Positions 43,663 to 53,195 of a stretch of 64,000 nucleotides of DNA are shown in pieces (positions within the stretch are counted from its first letter, which is position 1; each line of letters opens with the position of its first letter). The DNA is from Clostridia bacterium (GTDB lineage Bacteria; Bacillota; Clostridia; Oscillospirales; CAG-382), in assembly GCA_017537345.1 (NCBI GenBank), contig JAFYKY010000010.1, positions 62,001 through 126,000 of the forward strand, read 5' to 3'. Below the pieces are notes generated by a model. It was given only the letters and a program-made list of their open reading frames with translations, was not told the origin of the DNA and searched no databases. Both the position numbers and the translations under genes were made by a program.

Positions 43663-46600
43663 TTAGTCTTCAACTTCTTCAAGCAAAGACTTGTATTCAT
43701 CCCAATAAAGCTTCTTACGAGTGATTCTAACAGCGTCACCAACGTCAATTCTTCCGTTGTTGCTGGTATCAGCAGCAAGTTTCTGAACTACGCTGAGTTC
43801 CTGGTCATAAACGAGATGACGGGTGATAAGTACAGCGTCACCTACTTCAACGGTACCGTTGCCGTTGATATCACCGAGTACGATAACGGTGTATTCAACC
43901 GTATCAACTTCATCTGTGAATTCATTGCCTGCGGTAGCGAGGAGCTTTGTGCCGTTAGGTACAAGAGAAGAACCGGAAAGGTTATCGCCGAGTGCAATGT
44001 CGATATAATCGGCATTGTCAGCGTACAGGTTAACAAGCGCCTTGAGTTCATCAACGGTAATGCCGCTTGCGTGAGTATCGATTATGATGTAGTTGCCATC
44101 GAAATCGATCTGGTAGCCAACGAGCTTATCGCTGAAGGTAAGATCGGGAGTGCCGGTGCCGTCTACAAACTCGGGAATGAGGTCGAGAACGTCATCTGCA
44201 AAGAGCTTAACGCCTACGTAGAAATCAGTAACTTCTACAGAAGCGGATGCGGAGTAACCCTTGAAGAGGTTTCTCTCCAGATATCTTGCAAAGTTGGATC
44301 TGCTCACGCTGTATGCGCCGTCCGCATCAAGGAAGGTGCCCAGCTTGCGGTTGTTGCCGGTTATATCAGCCTTGCGTACTGCGGCTGCAGCAACCTTGCC
44401 GATACGATCGTAAAGATCTTCAAGTTCTGCTACCTTGGAAGGAACGATGCCGTCAAGACCGAGTCTTGCAACCATTGCGTCGAAATCATCAGTAAGAGAA
44501 AGGTTCTTAAGCGCGGTTACTACCTGCTTAACGGTAAGAGAATTGAATGCAAATGCGAGATCGGAGATATCGCCGTTGGTTGCATAGAATTCCTCGATAC
44601 CCTCAACAAGCGCGGTATTTGCGGGAGCGCCGATACCGTCAGCGATCATTACGCTGAACATTACTGCGTAGTTGGGGTTGGTGTAGTCAACGAAAACGTC
44701 TGCGTCTGCGGAAACTTCTGCGTAAAGCGCTTTTCCATCAAGACCGTGGTTGATGTATACGTTGATATCGGCAAATACGGTTCTGCCGAGTTCTGCAAAG
44801 AGATCTGCAAAGTAAGCCTTATCATCTTCTTCGCCAACGAGAACGATGCTGAGTTCTCTTACGATAGCAGGTTCACCGGATACGATGCCTGCGGTGATGT
44901 AATCTTCGGAAGGAACGTGAGAGAAGGAGATGCTCCAGGGCTTGGTTACCATTTCGTAGGAGAGAATGGGTTCGTCTGCCTTGATAGCTTCGCTTATAGC
45001 GGTGAAGTTGAATACGTCATCAAGAACGAGGTTGATAAGCGCGGAAAGCTCTGCGCTGTCAACGATGTTTACAACTTCGTCAACCACCTTGTTTACACGG
45101 TCTGCGCTTGCGTAGATACCAACGAGATCTTCAAAGGAGATATCGTAAACGGTATTGCCTGCAAGTTCGAGATAATTGCTGCTGTATCCGTTGAAGAGAA
45201 GGTCGCAGGCAAGGTCTATTGCAAGACCGGGGATGCTGGGAATGCTATCGGTATGAAGCACGCCTGCATTAAGCTCTACGATAACGTTTCCTTCGGAATC
45301 TTCTACTATATTATAGTACTTGTTGGTAACCACGCCGTTTGCATCCTGAACGTAGCCGTTCTTAACGAATGCGGAAACGGAGTTTGCGTATTTACCGCCG
45401 AGGATGATCGCGTTGCCGGTTACGTTGCCGGTTACGCCGCCGTCCACGCCGTCTGCGATACGGGTATCAACCACGATAACCTTGCCCTTGCAGTTAAGGT
45501 CGCCGTTAACGGTGTAGCCGTTGAGGTTGAGAAGGGTGGTGCCCTTGATGGTAAGGGTATCAACGTCGTCAAGCAGTACGATCACTGCGGTGCCTTCGAT
45601 ATCCTTAACTCTGTCTGCGATATTGGTGGAAAGACCTGCTTTGTTTGCGACGCCGTTTGCGTTGATATCAACGAAAAGCGCGTCGTATTCATTGCCGAGA
45701 TCTTCGATAGTGAGAGAAAGAGCAACCTTAAGGCCGGTGTCTTTTTCAGCGATCATATTTCCGAGGCTGCCAAGGTTCATAGCGTCGATAGCAGCGGAAA
45801 TAGACATGGTGTTTACCATATAGCCGGTTTCTTTGTCGTACTCATAATTAGCGGTGGTATAGAAGTTTACCATATAATTATAAAGACTTTCTGCACCCTT
45901 CTGAGAAGAAAGATCCATATCGAAACCAAACTTGGAAAGTGTGTTGTCAAAGGTTTCAACCGTTACGCCGGGAGTTGTAAGAGTGGGCATAAACAGGTTG
46001 TGGAAGAAGCCGATAGCAATTTCGCTGTTAACAGCGTTGATGTTTGCGATATCGATCTTCTCGGTTACGAGGAGCATTGCGAGGAATGCTTCGTAAGCCT
46101 TTTCGGGAAGGTTAACGGAAAGGTTAGCATAACCGTCTTCGCAAACCAGACCGAAGTAATTGGAAACTTTTCCTGCCAGTACGTTTCTTACCTGAACCAT
46201 TTCTTCGGAAACGGAACCGAGAGTAACGTAGAAGTCCACTTCGATAGCGTCGGAAGCGGTGTTACCGAGCTGCATGGTGGTCGCCAACAGCTTGCCGCCG
46301 TAAGGAGAAACGGAAGCGTTGGAGATAACCGTGCCGGAAAGCTTCATATTATTAATATTACCATTAGCATCCATAACGTCAACGATGGTCTTATCGCCAA
46401 AGCCGCTGTTCATAAATGCATCAAGAACGGACTGGAGATAGATCTTGCCGTCGATAAACGCTTCGCCGCCAAGTCCGACGTATGCGTAATCACCGGTGAT
46501 CATACCCTGTGCGGTTCCCATAACAGCGCTCATAAGAGCGTTGGGCTGGAGACCGTCGATCTTGAGTACGATAGAATATTCGCCTTTGTTTTCAACCAGA

Positions 46601-49600
46601 GCAAACTTCACGGTATCACCGGAGTTAGCATTCAGGCTGTTAACGTAATTAATAAGGTTTTCTCTGAGAACGTCGATCTTCTTCAAGGTGATCTTGAGAT
46701 TGCCTGCAACGAGGGAAGCGAACTCGGCATCGGAAAGAGTATGTGTGCCGGCGGGAACTTCGGTTCCATTAATGATGTAAACATACTTGGTGCCTGCGTT
46801 CTGGCTTGCGGGAAGGTTGATAACTTTATCAACTGCAGTTACAGTCTGGTCATCTGCTTCGGGAACGGAAACGGTGAATTCCTTGTAGGTGTAGTTGATA
46901 GTATAGCTCTTGGTAACGGAGCCTGCCTGTTCGCCAACGAGAGCGTTGAGGGCTGCGATGACTTCGCTGTAATTGCTGTTGTAATATGCAGAATCAGCGG
47001 GGATCTTTGCATTAACAGCCTTAACGAGCTTTTCAATAACAGCTGCGGGAACCGCATCAATATTGTACATAAGCTCGGAGGTAACGGAAACGGTGGTTCC
47101 GTTTACGTTTACGTTCACGGTAATAAGGGTAGTTTCATCGGAAGTTTCGGTAAAGCCGATGCTGGTAAGGTAAAGTCCCTTGTAGGAATTTACAGCGTCA
47201 ACCTTTGCGCCGTCAAGGGCTGCGGTAAGCTTGCCGAGATTGGGGCTTGTAAGATCGATAGCGGCATTGGGAACGCTGAGATCGTCAAGCACGGAATTCA
47301 TGGTGTCTTCGATGGATTCGAAGCTGTCCACGTATCTCTTAATATCTTCATCGGTAAGCATGCCTGCGCTGGCTTCGGTAAGAAGAACTTCAAGAGCAGC
47401 CTTCTTATCATCCTTGGTCAAGCCTGCTTCTTCTGCAAGCATGGTGGAAAGGTAACCTGCAAGCACTGCGATCTCACCACGGATCTCTTCGTGGTTTGCA
47501 TAGTAATGAGCGATCTTATCGCTGGAAGCGAGGTAAGCATCGATCAGAGTGCTGAGCTTCATGGTGCTGCCTGCGTAGCATTCGTTTATAATGCCGTTGA
47601 AGGCGGTGCCGAAGGAAGCTTTAAGAGCTGCGTCCTTTGCGGAGTCGGCGTTAAGAGTGTAATCGTTGATAGACTCTGCCACTACGGAAAGAACTGCTTT
47701 TTTCAGCTGTGCGAGAGTTCCGTTCTTTGCGGCGATTCTGTCAAGAGCCGCTTTCTGTGCAGTTGCTTCTTCCGCAAGCACGTGGGGAAGGTTAGCAAAG
47801 TCGAGAACAGTATTTTCGCTAAAATCAGTAAGATTCAAACGGTAGATTACGGTAACGTAATCGAAGCTTCCGCTGATCTCAACGGCTTCGTTGCCGTTGA
47901 AGAGAACAGGTTCGCTCTCAACTTCGTTTTTGGTAAGAGTATAGCTGTATGCGGTCCAATACAAGCCAGCATAGCTTGCAGCGTATTTCTTTGCAGTGAG
48001 TTCATTACCGTCGAGAGAAACGAGTTCATCATTCTCATCAGGATAACGAACATTCACAGCAACATCGCCAAACAATGCGCCGGAGGTAAGGATTGCAGCG
48101 CCCTTGCCGCTGAGATAGTTATTTGCAATGATATTGAACAAGGTGGAAGCGGTGTAGCTCTTGCCTTCTTCGCGGGTAACGGTAACGTCACCCTCAACTA
48201 CGAACAGTTCGCCCTGAGCGTAAGGTGTTCCGTTAACCTTGTAATCATAAGCCTTGGTTGCATCAGCGTGCTTTTCAAGAACTACGGTTGCGCCGTAAGG
48301 ATATGCAACGGTTGCGCCGTATGCAAACTTTACGTTATACTTTGCGGGGGTGTAAGTAATGGTGTAAACGGTATCCGCTTCAAGAACTGCGGGAAGCGCA
48401 GACTTGACCACGTCAAACTTGCCTGCTACGTATTTATCGTTCCACTTTGCAAGAGCGGTATCCACAACGCCGCTTGCCTTAACAGCATCAAGGATTTCAG
48501 CGGTAGTTGCGCCCTCTGCGAGGGTAACGGTGGCAGTAACGGTATCAACCTTGCTTACAGCGTTATTGTCGCCGGTAAGCTCCAGTTCAACGTTAACGGT
48601 AACGTTGTACATGCTCATATTGTGCTGTACGGTTACGGTTTCAACGTAAAGAGGATTCTTTACAACGATACCGGTGGTGGGGATCGCTATGGAAGCAACG
48701 TATCCGTCAAGAGCCTTGAGCTGAACGTCGGTAAGACCGGCCTTAACGATGCCGTCGATATCGGTCCAACCGGAAGCGCAAGGCGCCTCAAGTGCGTAAA
48801 CAGCAGTTTCAAACACGGAAATTGCAGTGTTTACAGACTTCTGTGCCTGTTCAACCTTCGTGCGAACGTCTGCGGAAACGATATTGTTGGAAATCAAAAT
48901 GTCAAGAGTCGAATTGACAGCGTCTATCTTACCCAGGAGAGAATCTTTGTTTTTGATTTCTCCGTCGTAATCGAAGCCATCGAGAACGATTGCAAGATAT
49001 TCATAGGTTTCAATTGCTTTTGCAACTATAGCTTCGCCGTTTGCAATAGCGTACGCAACCTTGTGGTCAGCAGCTTCGTAGGCTTCTACCATAAGCTGAA
49101 GATCAAGTTTGCCGCCGTTTGCATCAAGCTGGCCGATAAGCGCGTTGGTAGCGGGCTTAGCAGCATCGGCGAGATCCACGTATGCACTCGAAACGCCGAT
49201 CTCATAAACTTTCATACCGTCATCGGTAGCAAATTCTCTGAGTTCGGGAAGAGCCATAACGATAGCGCTCAGATCAACGCCTGCAATAGCGTCAAGCTTT
49301 GCAACTGCGTCGGAAAGCTTCTGGGGAGCGGTGAGAAGACCGTTCTGAACGTCTTCATCAACTTCCACTTCCAGCTTATAGTCAACTACAACGGCGAAAG
49401 CGTTTCCGTCGTATTCGTAGGTGGCCTTGCCGTCAACGAGTGTAAGCGTTTCAAGCTCTGCGCCGTTATTTACAAGCTTAACGGAAACGGGCTGCCAGGT
49501 GTAGCCGCCGTCTTTGTAAGCCTTTACGGTCACAGTCTTGTTATCTGTGTTTACAGATATAACTTCATCGCCGTTATTTGCATCGGGCTTTGTGTATGTA

Positions 49601-49824
49601 AGAGTTTCGTCTCCTACCAGCACGCCCGACTCGATAAGGGCTTTTTCGGATTCGGTAAGCTCGTCATAGTTGCCGACAACAAGCTGACCAACAGTGATGT
49701 TTACGGGAGTTTTATCTTCCGCAACAGCCACAAAGCTCAAGATAGGTTGAAAAACCGTAAGCAACAACGCAACGGTAAGAACCCACGTTTGAGCGCGTTT
49801 GAAAAAATTGGATTGTTTACCCAT
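43663..49824 (-). CDS. 2053-residue secreted protein with C-terminal type I dockerin
   Basis: A Sec signal (to about 36), long beta-rich body with large internal repeats (e.g. 'VNITVGQLVVGNYDELTESE' near the start and related strands again near residue 580-640), and a C-terminal dockerin (about 1980-2045) with two calcium-binding halves: 'LGDINGNGTVEVGDAVLITR' and 'TSNNGRIDVGDAVRITRKKL'. Each half has the D-x-N-x-N-G/x-x-x-x-x-D pattern of type I dockerins. No enzyme motif and no anchor. First gene of locus B; AGGAGG sits just upstream. It probably attaches to the cohesin-like proteins encoded next to it. Confidence 0.88.
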   Translation of the reverse strand: MGKQSNFFKRAQTWVLTVALLLTVFQPILSFVAVAEDKTPVNITVGQLVVGNYDELTESEKALIESGVLVGDETLTYTKPDANNGDEVISVNTDNKTVTVKAYKDGGYTWQPVSVKLVNNGAELETLTLVDGKATYEYDGNAFAVVVDYKLEVEVDEDVQNGLLTAPQKLSDAVAKLDAIAGVDLSAIVMALPELREFATDDGMKVYEIGVSSAYVDLADAAKPATNALIGQLDANGGKLDLQLMVEAYEAADHKVAYAIANGEAIVAKAIETYEYLAIVLDGFDYDGEIKNKDSLLGKIDAVNSTLDILISNNIVSADVRTKVEQAQKSVNTAISVFETAVYALEAPCASGWTDIDGIVKAGLTDVQLKALDGYVASIAIPTTGIVVKNPLYVETVTVQHNMSMYNVTVNVELELTGDNNAVSKVDTVTATVTLAEGATTAEILDAVKASGVVDTALAKWNDKYVAGKFDVVKSALPAVLEADTVYTITYTPAKYNVKFAYGATVAYPYGATVVLEKHADATKAYDYKVNGTPYAQGELFVVEGDVTVTREEGKSYTASTLFNIIANNYLSGKGAAILTSGALFGDVAVNVRYPDENDELVSLDGNELTAKKYAASYAGLYWTAYSYTLTKNEVESEPVLFNGNEAVEISGSFDYVTVIYRLNLTDFSENTVLDFANLPHVLAEEATAQKAALDRIAAKNGTLAQLKKAVLSVVAESINDYTLNADSAKDAALKASFGTAFNGIINECYAGSTMKLSTLIDAYLASSDKIAHYYANHEEIRGEIAVLAGYLSTMLAEEAGLTKDDKKAALEVLLTEASAGMLTDEDIKRYVDSFESIEDTMNSVLDDLSVPNAAIDLTSPNLGKLTAALDGAKVDAVNSYKGLYLTSIGFTETSDETTLITVNVNVNGTTVSVTSELMYNIDAVPAAVIEKLVKAVNAKIPADSAYYNSNYSEVIAALNALVGEQAGSVTKSYTINYTYKEFTVSVPEADDQTVTAVDKVINLPASQNAGTKYVYIINGTEVPAGTHTLSDAEFASLVAGNLKITLKKIDVLRENLINYVNSLNANSGDTVKFALVENKGEYSIVLKIDGLQPNALMSAVMGTAQGMITGDYAYVGLGGEAFIDGKIYLQSVLDAFMNSGFGDKTIVDVMDANGNINNMKLSGTVISNASVSPYGGKLLATTMQLGNTASDAIEVDFYVTLGSVSEEMVQVRNVLAGKVSNYFGLVCEDGYANLSVNLPEKAYEAFLAMLLVTEKIDIANINAVNSEIAIGFFHNLFMPTLTTPGVTVETFDNTLSKFGFDMDLSSQKGAESLYNYMVNFYTTANYEYDKETGYMVNTMSISAAIDAMNLGSLGNMIAEKDTGLKVALSLTIEDLGNEYDALFVDINANGVANKAGLSTNIADRVKDIEGTAVIVLLDDVDTLTIKGTTLLNLNGYTVNGDLNCKGKVIVVDTRIADGVDGGVTGNVTGNAIILGGKYANSVSAFVKNGYVQDANGVVTNKYYNIVEDSEGNVIVELNAGVLHTDSIPSIPGLAIDLACDLLFNGYSSNYLELAGNTVYDISFEDLVGIYASADRVNKVVDEVVNIVDSAELSALINLVLDDVFNFTAISEAIKADEPILSYEMVTKPWSISFSHVPSEDYITAGIVSGEPAIVRELSIVLVGEEDDKAYFADLFAELGRTVFADINVYINHGLDGKALYAEVSADADVFVDYTNPNYAVMFSVMIADGIGAPANTALVEGIEEFYATNGDISDLAFAFNSLTVKQVVTALKNLSLTDDFDAMVARLGLDGIVPSKVAELEDLYDRIGKVAAAAVRKADITGNNRKLGTFLDADGAYSVSRSNFARYLERNLFKGYSASASVEVTDFYVGVKLFADDVLDLIPEFVDGTGTPDLTFSDKLVGYQIDFDGNYIIIDTHASGITVDELKALVNLYADNADYIDIALGDNLSGSSLVPNGTKLLATAGNEFTDEVDTVEYTVIVLGDINGNGTVEVGDAVLITRHLVYDQELSVVQKLAADTSNNGRIDVGDAVRITRKKLYWDEYKSLLEEVED
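43700..43887 (-). other. Dockerin domain coding segment
   Basis: Encodes the two tandem calcium-binding dockerin halves at the end of the 2053-residue protein (approximate bounds, residues about 1980-2041). Confidence 0.85.
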
Positions 49825-49965
49825 TTTTTCGCCTCCTGAAAAAATTTTATATTTTTATTTTTTTATTTCGCTATCCGGATACCGCGCAAGCCGCCCCTTT
49901 GCGCATTGTATTAACCGACGGATACAGTGTAGGGGCAGTATGACGGCACAAATATACGCATGCTT

Positions 49966-49994
49966 AATATATCAAAAAAGCAACGACAAGTCAA
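49966..49994 (-). promoter_or_regulatory. Promoter of locus B (dockerin gene)
   Basis: On the minus strand TTGACT (49989-49994), 17 bases, TATATT (49966-49971). The leader of about 135 bases contains nested inverted repeats (TATCCG...CGGATA around GCGCAA...TTGCGC, near 49875-49930) before the AGGAGG site. No regulator motif is recognised. Confidence 0.78.
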
Positions 49995-50138
49995 TAGTTC
50001 CGACGAAATTGGAACAAAAAACCTTGGAAAAAATTACATTATATAATGCCGCGCAAAAAATATGACAAAAATCCGCTTTGTTCCCCGCCGTTTTCACCGC
50101 AATTTGACGGTTAAAAAAACAACGTCTTACGCTTGCAT

Positions 50139-50167
50139 AAAAAAATGCGTTGCAAAAAAGCAACGCA
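50139..50167 (-). terminator. Terminator of RNA-like element 2
   Basis: An 8-bp stem (50146-50153 with 50160-50167) followed by seven T on the minus strand. Confidence 0.85.
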
Positions 50168-50296
50168 CAAAAACCGCATTACTCAAATTGCCGCGACGCA
50201 AATCCGCTACCTTACGTAAGTATGCCGAAAAGAGCATGCGTTTTTATTATAAAAACTAATACTTACGTAAGCCAAAGCGGTGTATATTCGATCGCG
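50139..50296 (-). ncRNA. Candidate structured small RNA, copy 2
   Basis: Reads on the minus strand. P2 is perfect (50211-50223 with 50259-50271, palindromic CTTACGTAAG), extended by ccgct/agcgg (50204-50208 with 50276-50280) and cgcgacg/cgatcgcg (50192-50198 with 50289-50296, one bulge). P3 is 50240-50246 with 50250-50256. The core GCATGCTCTTTTC is the same as in copy 1, and the segment between P1 and the end (gtcgc, gcaat, gag, atgcg, T-run, tgcgt-gctt) is aligned with it. It ends in a terminator (50139-50167). TTGACA lies upstream (50318-50323), but no good -10 at the right distance was found. Confidence 0.66.
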
Positions 50297-50348
50297 TTTT
50301 TAACAAACATACGGCAATGTCAAGGAATTTAACGGTTAAAAGAAAATA

Positions 50349-50378
50349 AAAGCAGATGGATTTTTGTCCATCTGCTTT
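50349..50378 (-). terminator. Terminator after tag
   Basis: A 12-bp stem (50349-50360 with 50367-50378) followed by a T-rich tract on the minus strand. Confidence 0.85.
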
Positions 50379-50428
50379 GCTTATCGTTATCTGCGGGAAA
50401 CCTATGCGTTTCTTGGGGTGAAGTTTTC

Positions 50429-50983
50429 TTATTCGCTCTTGTTGTGCAGGAAACAATCCGTATCGTGAGAATGAATTATCCCTATGGCTTGCAGGTAGGA
50501 ATAGATAATGACCGAGCCGACGAATTTCATACCTCTTTTTTGAAGATCCTTCGACACGGCATCCGACAAGGCGTTTGCGGTTTTGCCCGTTTCGTAAAGG
50601 ATATCACCCTTTGTAAAGCTTAGCAAATATGCGCAAAAAGAGCCGTATTCATCGACAATTTTGTTGAACACCCCGCTGTTTTGTATACTTACGGATATCT
50701 TGAGTCTGTTTCTTATAATACCCTTGTTCTGCATCAGCTCGTTTATCTTTTCTTCGCCGTAAGAGGCGACGGTGAGAGAGTCGAAGTTATCGTACGCTTT
50801 TCTGAACGCTTCCCGTTTATTCAAAACACATTCCCAGGAAAGTCCTGCCTGAAAGGATTCCAGAATGAGCATTTCGTATAGATACTTTTCGTCAAAATTC
50901 GGCACGCACCACTCAGTATCGTGATATTTAACGTACAAGGGATTTTTCAAATTGCACCACGAGCATCTTTTTTGGGTTTCCAT
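50429..50983 (-). CDS. tag: DNA-3-methyladenine glycosylase I
   Basis: 184 residues. 'CSWCNLKNPLYVKYHDTEWC' and 'FDEKYLYEMLILESFQAGLS', then 'WECVLNKREAFRKAYDNFD' and 'GIIRNRLKISVSIQN' are typical of Tag, including a zinc-ligand Cys/His set. It removes 3-methyladenine from DNA. It starts five bases after the stop of the minus-strand DUF4855 gene, so the two may form an operon. Confidence 0.95.
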   Translation of the reverse strand: METQKRCSWCNLKNPLYVKYHDTEWCVPNFDEKYLYEMLILESFQAGLSWECVLNKREAFRKAYDNFDSLTVASYGEEKINELMQNKGIIRNRLKISVSIQNSGVFNKIVDEYGSFCAYLLSFTKGDILYETGKTANALSDAVSKDLQKRGMKFVGSVIIYSYLQAIGIIHSHDTDCFLHNKSE

Positions 50984-50988
50984 AGCAA

Positions 50989-53079
50989 TTATTTTCTCTT
51001 CTTTTTAAGAATTACTGCCGTTACGGCGGCAACGCCCAGCGCCGCGCCGACGGCGGCTGTTATCCACAGCAGTTTGTTTGATGAAGCGGGCGGTTTTTCA
51101 ATCTGCTCGGAAGCATCCGACTTTTCCGTTTCCGCGGCGGGTTTTACCGTAATATTCACGGTTACGGAATTGCTGTAGGTATATCCATCGTACATTTTTA
51201 CGGTGAAACGATCCGCGCCCGAATAATCCCCGTCCGCAACGTAGGTGTACTTGCCGTAGGTATTGTCTATTTTAAGCGTTCCGTGGGCGGGAGGAGCTTC
51301 TATGATAAACTCTTTTTCCGTATTCTTGTCCCAGCCCCGTATCATACCCACCAATCTGCTGCCTGCGGTTACGCGTTCCTCGGTTTCCGTAAAGATCGAG
51401 GGAGAGGAATACTCGTACGTGCCCTTTATGAATTTATACGTATCGTCATAGACCGCGCGCAGAGTTTCGTTTGTGGACTTGCAAGCGGTATAAAAGGTGC
51501 CGGGGGCGGCGTTCTGATAATATGCGTGGGCGGCGCCCGTCATATACCCCGTAATGTAACCGTAATTAAGGTATGCGCGGTAACGCTTTACCGCTTCGTC
51601 AAACCCCGCAGAGCCCGGAGACGCCATATCCCAATGCAATTCCATTTCTATACCCATACCGTATTCGTTTATGGTATCTGCAAAGGAATTGAACATTCCC
51701 TGCTTTGCATAGGAAAGGAAGGAATAATTGGGCTGCATAAAGGCGGTATCGAAAAGATCGTTGGCATCCTCAAAGCCCGCCGCAAGATAAAAGGGTATCC
51801 AGAACAGCTTTTTGCCTTTTTCGCGGCAGTGATCCGCAACGGAGCGCATAAAAGGAATATCCGAACCCATTTCCGTATAGGTGACGGATTCCGAAGTCCA
51901 GTAAAATCCGCCAAGCTCAAGATTTTCGTAGCCCTTTTCTTCAAACAGCGCGCAAACGTAATCCATATACCATTTGTATATTGCCAGACGGTTTTCCGGC
52001 GTATCCCCTTTTTCGGGAATTCCGTCCCCGTTTATATCGCCGAAATCGCGGTTCTGCTTTGAATATGCGTAGGGCATTGCCACCACAAGACGAAGCTTAT
52101 ATTCGGGTATTCCCAGCGTTTCCTTTACCTTGCCCACGGCGGAATTCAACGCGGAGGCGTTATAGGTATCCGAAAAAACGCTGTGCGCGAAGGTTTCCCA
52201 ATCCTCCTTGGTGTTGTAACTTCCGTTCTGATAATACAGCTTACCGCCGGAAGGGCACAACCCCTGCAGAGAGCAGTACACCGCGCTGTCGAACATAGTG
52301 TCCTTTATATTGCCGTCCTTATCCAGATACGCAACGTAAGGAAGCATCATTTCCTCGGTAGCGTTTACGTATTCGGAGGAATATGTCTTGTTCGAGGCGG
52401 CATCGTGATCGTATCCGCAGTAAAGCACCACCATATCGCGATAGCCCTCTGCGCCGCGGTCATAGCCCTGAAAAGCCCTGTCATCATCCTTTTTAAAGGG
52501 TTCTTCGCTTCCGTCGGAGGCTTCGCCGTATATTTCCAATTCATCGCATAACACGTTTACCAGAACGTCGAACTCTATCTTTACGTATTTCGCCTTGAAC
52601 CGCGCGCCGTTTAAAACTTCATAGTATTCCATTCGGGTAACGGGGTTTCCCGTCCTGCTTTCATCGGCAAGAGAATAGGCTGTCATATAATCCACACCGT
52701 TTTCCGAAACGTACACTTTTATAAATCTGGGGCAGTATATTCCCGCGCCGTAGTTTGACAAAAAGGACGCTCTGAAGCCGGTTATTGCCATAACCTCTTC
52801 AAGCTCGAACACTATTTCGCGGGTCTTTCCGCGGTAAAAGGTAACGTATTCTTTGTTGGCGTAATTTGCGCTTTTTGAATACTTACCGTCTGTAAGAGGC
52901 GAATAATCCGCAGATTCCTCGCCCAAAAGATAATAGCTTTGGGAAATATCCTCCCCGAAACAAACCTTTGGTGTTAAGCCCAAAATAATATTTTTGTTTT
53001 CCTGCGCCATAACGTTTCCTCCCAAAAGAGATATTATAAAAAGTAAAGCAAGCAAAACAGACAACAGCTTTTTCGGCAT
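50989..53079 (-). CDS. DUF4855 surface protein with Ig-like domain and C-terminal anchor
   Basis: 696 residues. Signal peptide, then an F5/8-type (discoidin-like) beta domain (about 40-190: 'MAITGFRASFLSNYGAGIY', 'FKAKYVKIEFDVLVNVLCDE'), the DUF4855 catalytic-like barrel (about 210-540: 'YRDMVVLYCGYDHD', 'MLPYVAYLDKDGNIKDTMFD', 'GFYWTSESVT', 'GIEMELHWDM'), a cadherin/Ig-like domain ('HGTLKIDNTYGKYTYVADGD') and a C-terminal helix with basic residues. DUF4855 has a TIM-barrel-like character but no established activity. Anchored outside the cell. Confidence 0.9.
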   Translation of the reverse strand: MPKKLLSVLLALLFIISLLGGNVMAQENKNIILGLTPKVCFGEDISQSYYLLGEESADYSPLTDGKYSKSANYANKEYVTFYRGKTREIVFELEEVMAITGFRASFLSNYGAGIYCPRFIKVYVSENGVDYMTAYSLADESRTGNPVTRMEYYEVLNGARFKAKYVKIEFDVLVNVLCDELEIYGEASDGSEEPFKKDDDRAFQGYDRGAEGYRDMVVLYCGYDHDAASNKTYSSEYVNATEEMMLPYVAYLDKDGNIKDTMFDSAVYCSLQGLCPSGGKLYYQNGSYNTKEDWETFAHSVFSDTYNASALNSAVGKVKETLGIPEYKLRLVVAMPYAYSKQNRDFGDINGDGIPEKGDTPENRLAIYKWYMDYVCALFEEKGYENLELGGFYWTSESVTYTEMGSDIPFMRSVADHCREKGKKLFWIPFYLAAGFEDANDLFDTAFMQPNYSFLSYAKQGMFNSFADTINEYGMGIEMELHWDMASPGSAGFDEAVKRYRAYLNYGYITGYMTGAAHAYYQNAAPGTFYTACKSTNETLRAVYDDTYKFIKGTYEYSSPSIFTETEERVTAGSRLVGMIRGWDKNTEKEFIIEAPPAHGTLKIDNTYGKYTYVADGDYSGADRFTVKMYDGYTYSNSVTVNITVKPAAETEKSDASEQIEKPPASSNKLLWITAAVGAALGVAAVTAVILKKKRK

Positions 53080-53104
53080 AATGAACCCACCTCCGTTTTA
53101 TAAA

Positions 53105-53133
53105 ATTATACTTTATTCGCGCTCCCGTGTCAA
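53105..53133 (-). promoter_or_regulatory. Promoter of the DUF4855 gene
   Basis: On the minus strand TTGACA (53128-53133), 17 bases, TATAAT (53105-53110). Confidence 0.85.
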
Positions 53134-53145
53134 CGGCGATTTGGG

Positions 53146-53174
53146 TTGACGAACAAAAGAAAGTCATATATAAT
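53146..53174 (+). promoter_or_regulatory. Promoter of the glycosidase remnant
   Basis: TTGACG (53146-53151), 17 bases, TATAAT (53169-53174), followed by an AGGAGAG ribosome binding site. Confidence 0.8.
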
Positions 53175-53195
53175 ATCTGCAGGAGAGTGCTTGAA

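Noticed and set aside
320..49824. Sortase-anchored pili
   Set aside because: No LPXTG-type motif followed by a helix was found in any surface protein, and no sortase gene is present.
43816..49839. A 2007-codon open frame on the plus strand, opposite the dockerin protein
   Set aside because: It is antisense to a complete, well-formed gene with signal peptide and dockerin. Its translation is compositionally odd (Cys- and Val-rich) and has no domain. The codon usage of the sense gene happens to avoid stops in this frame.
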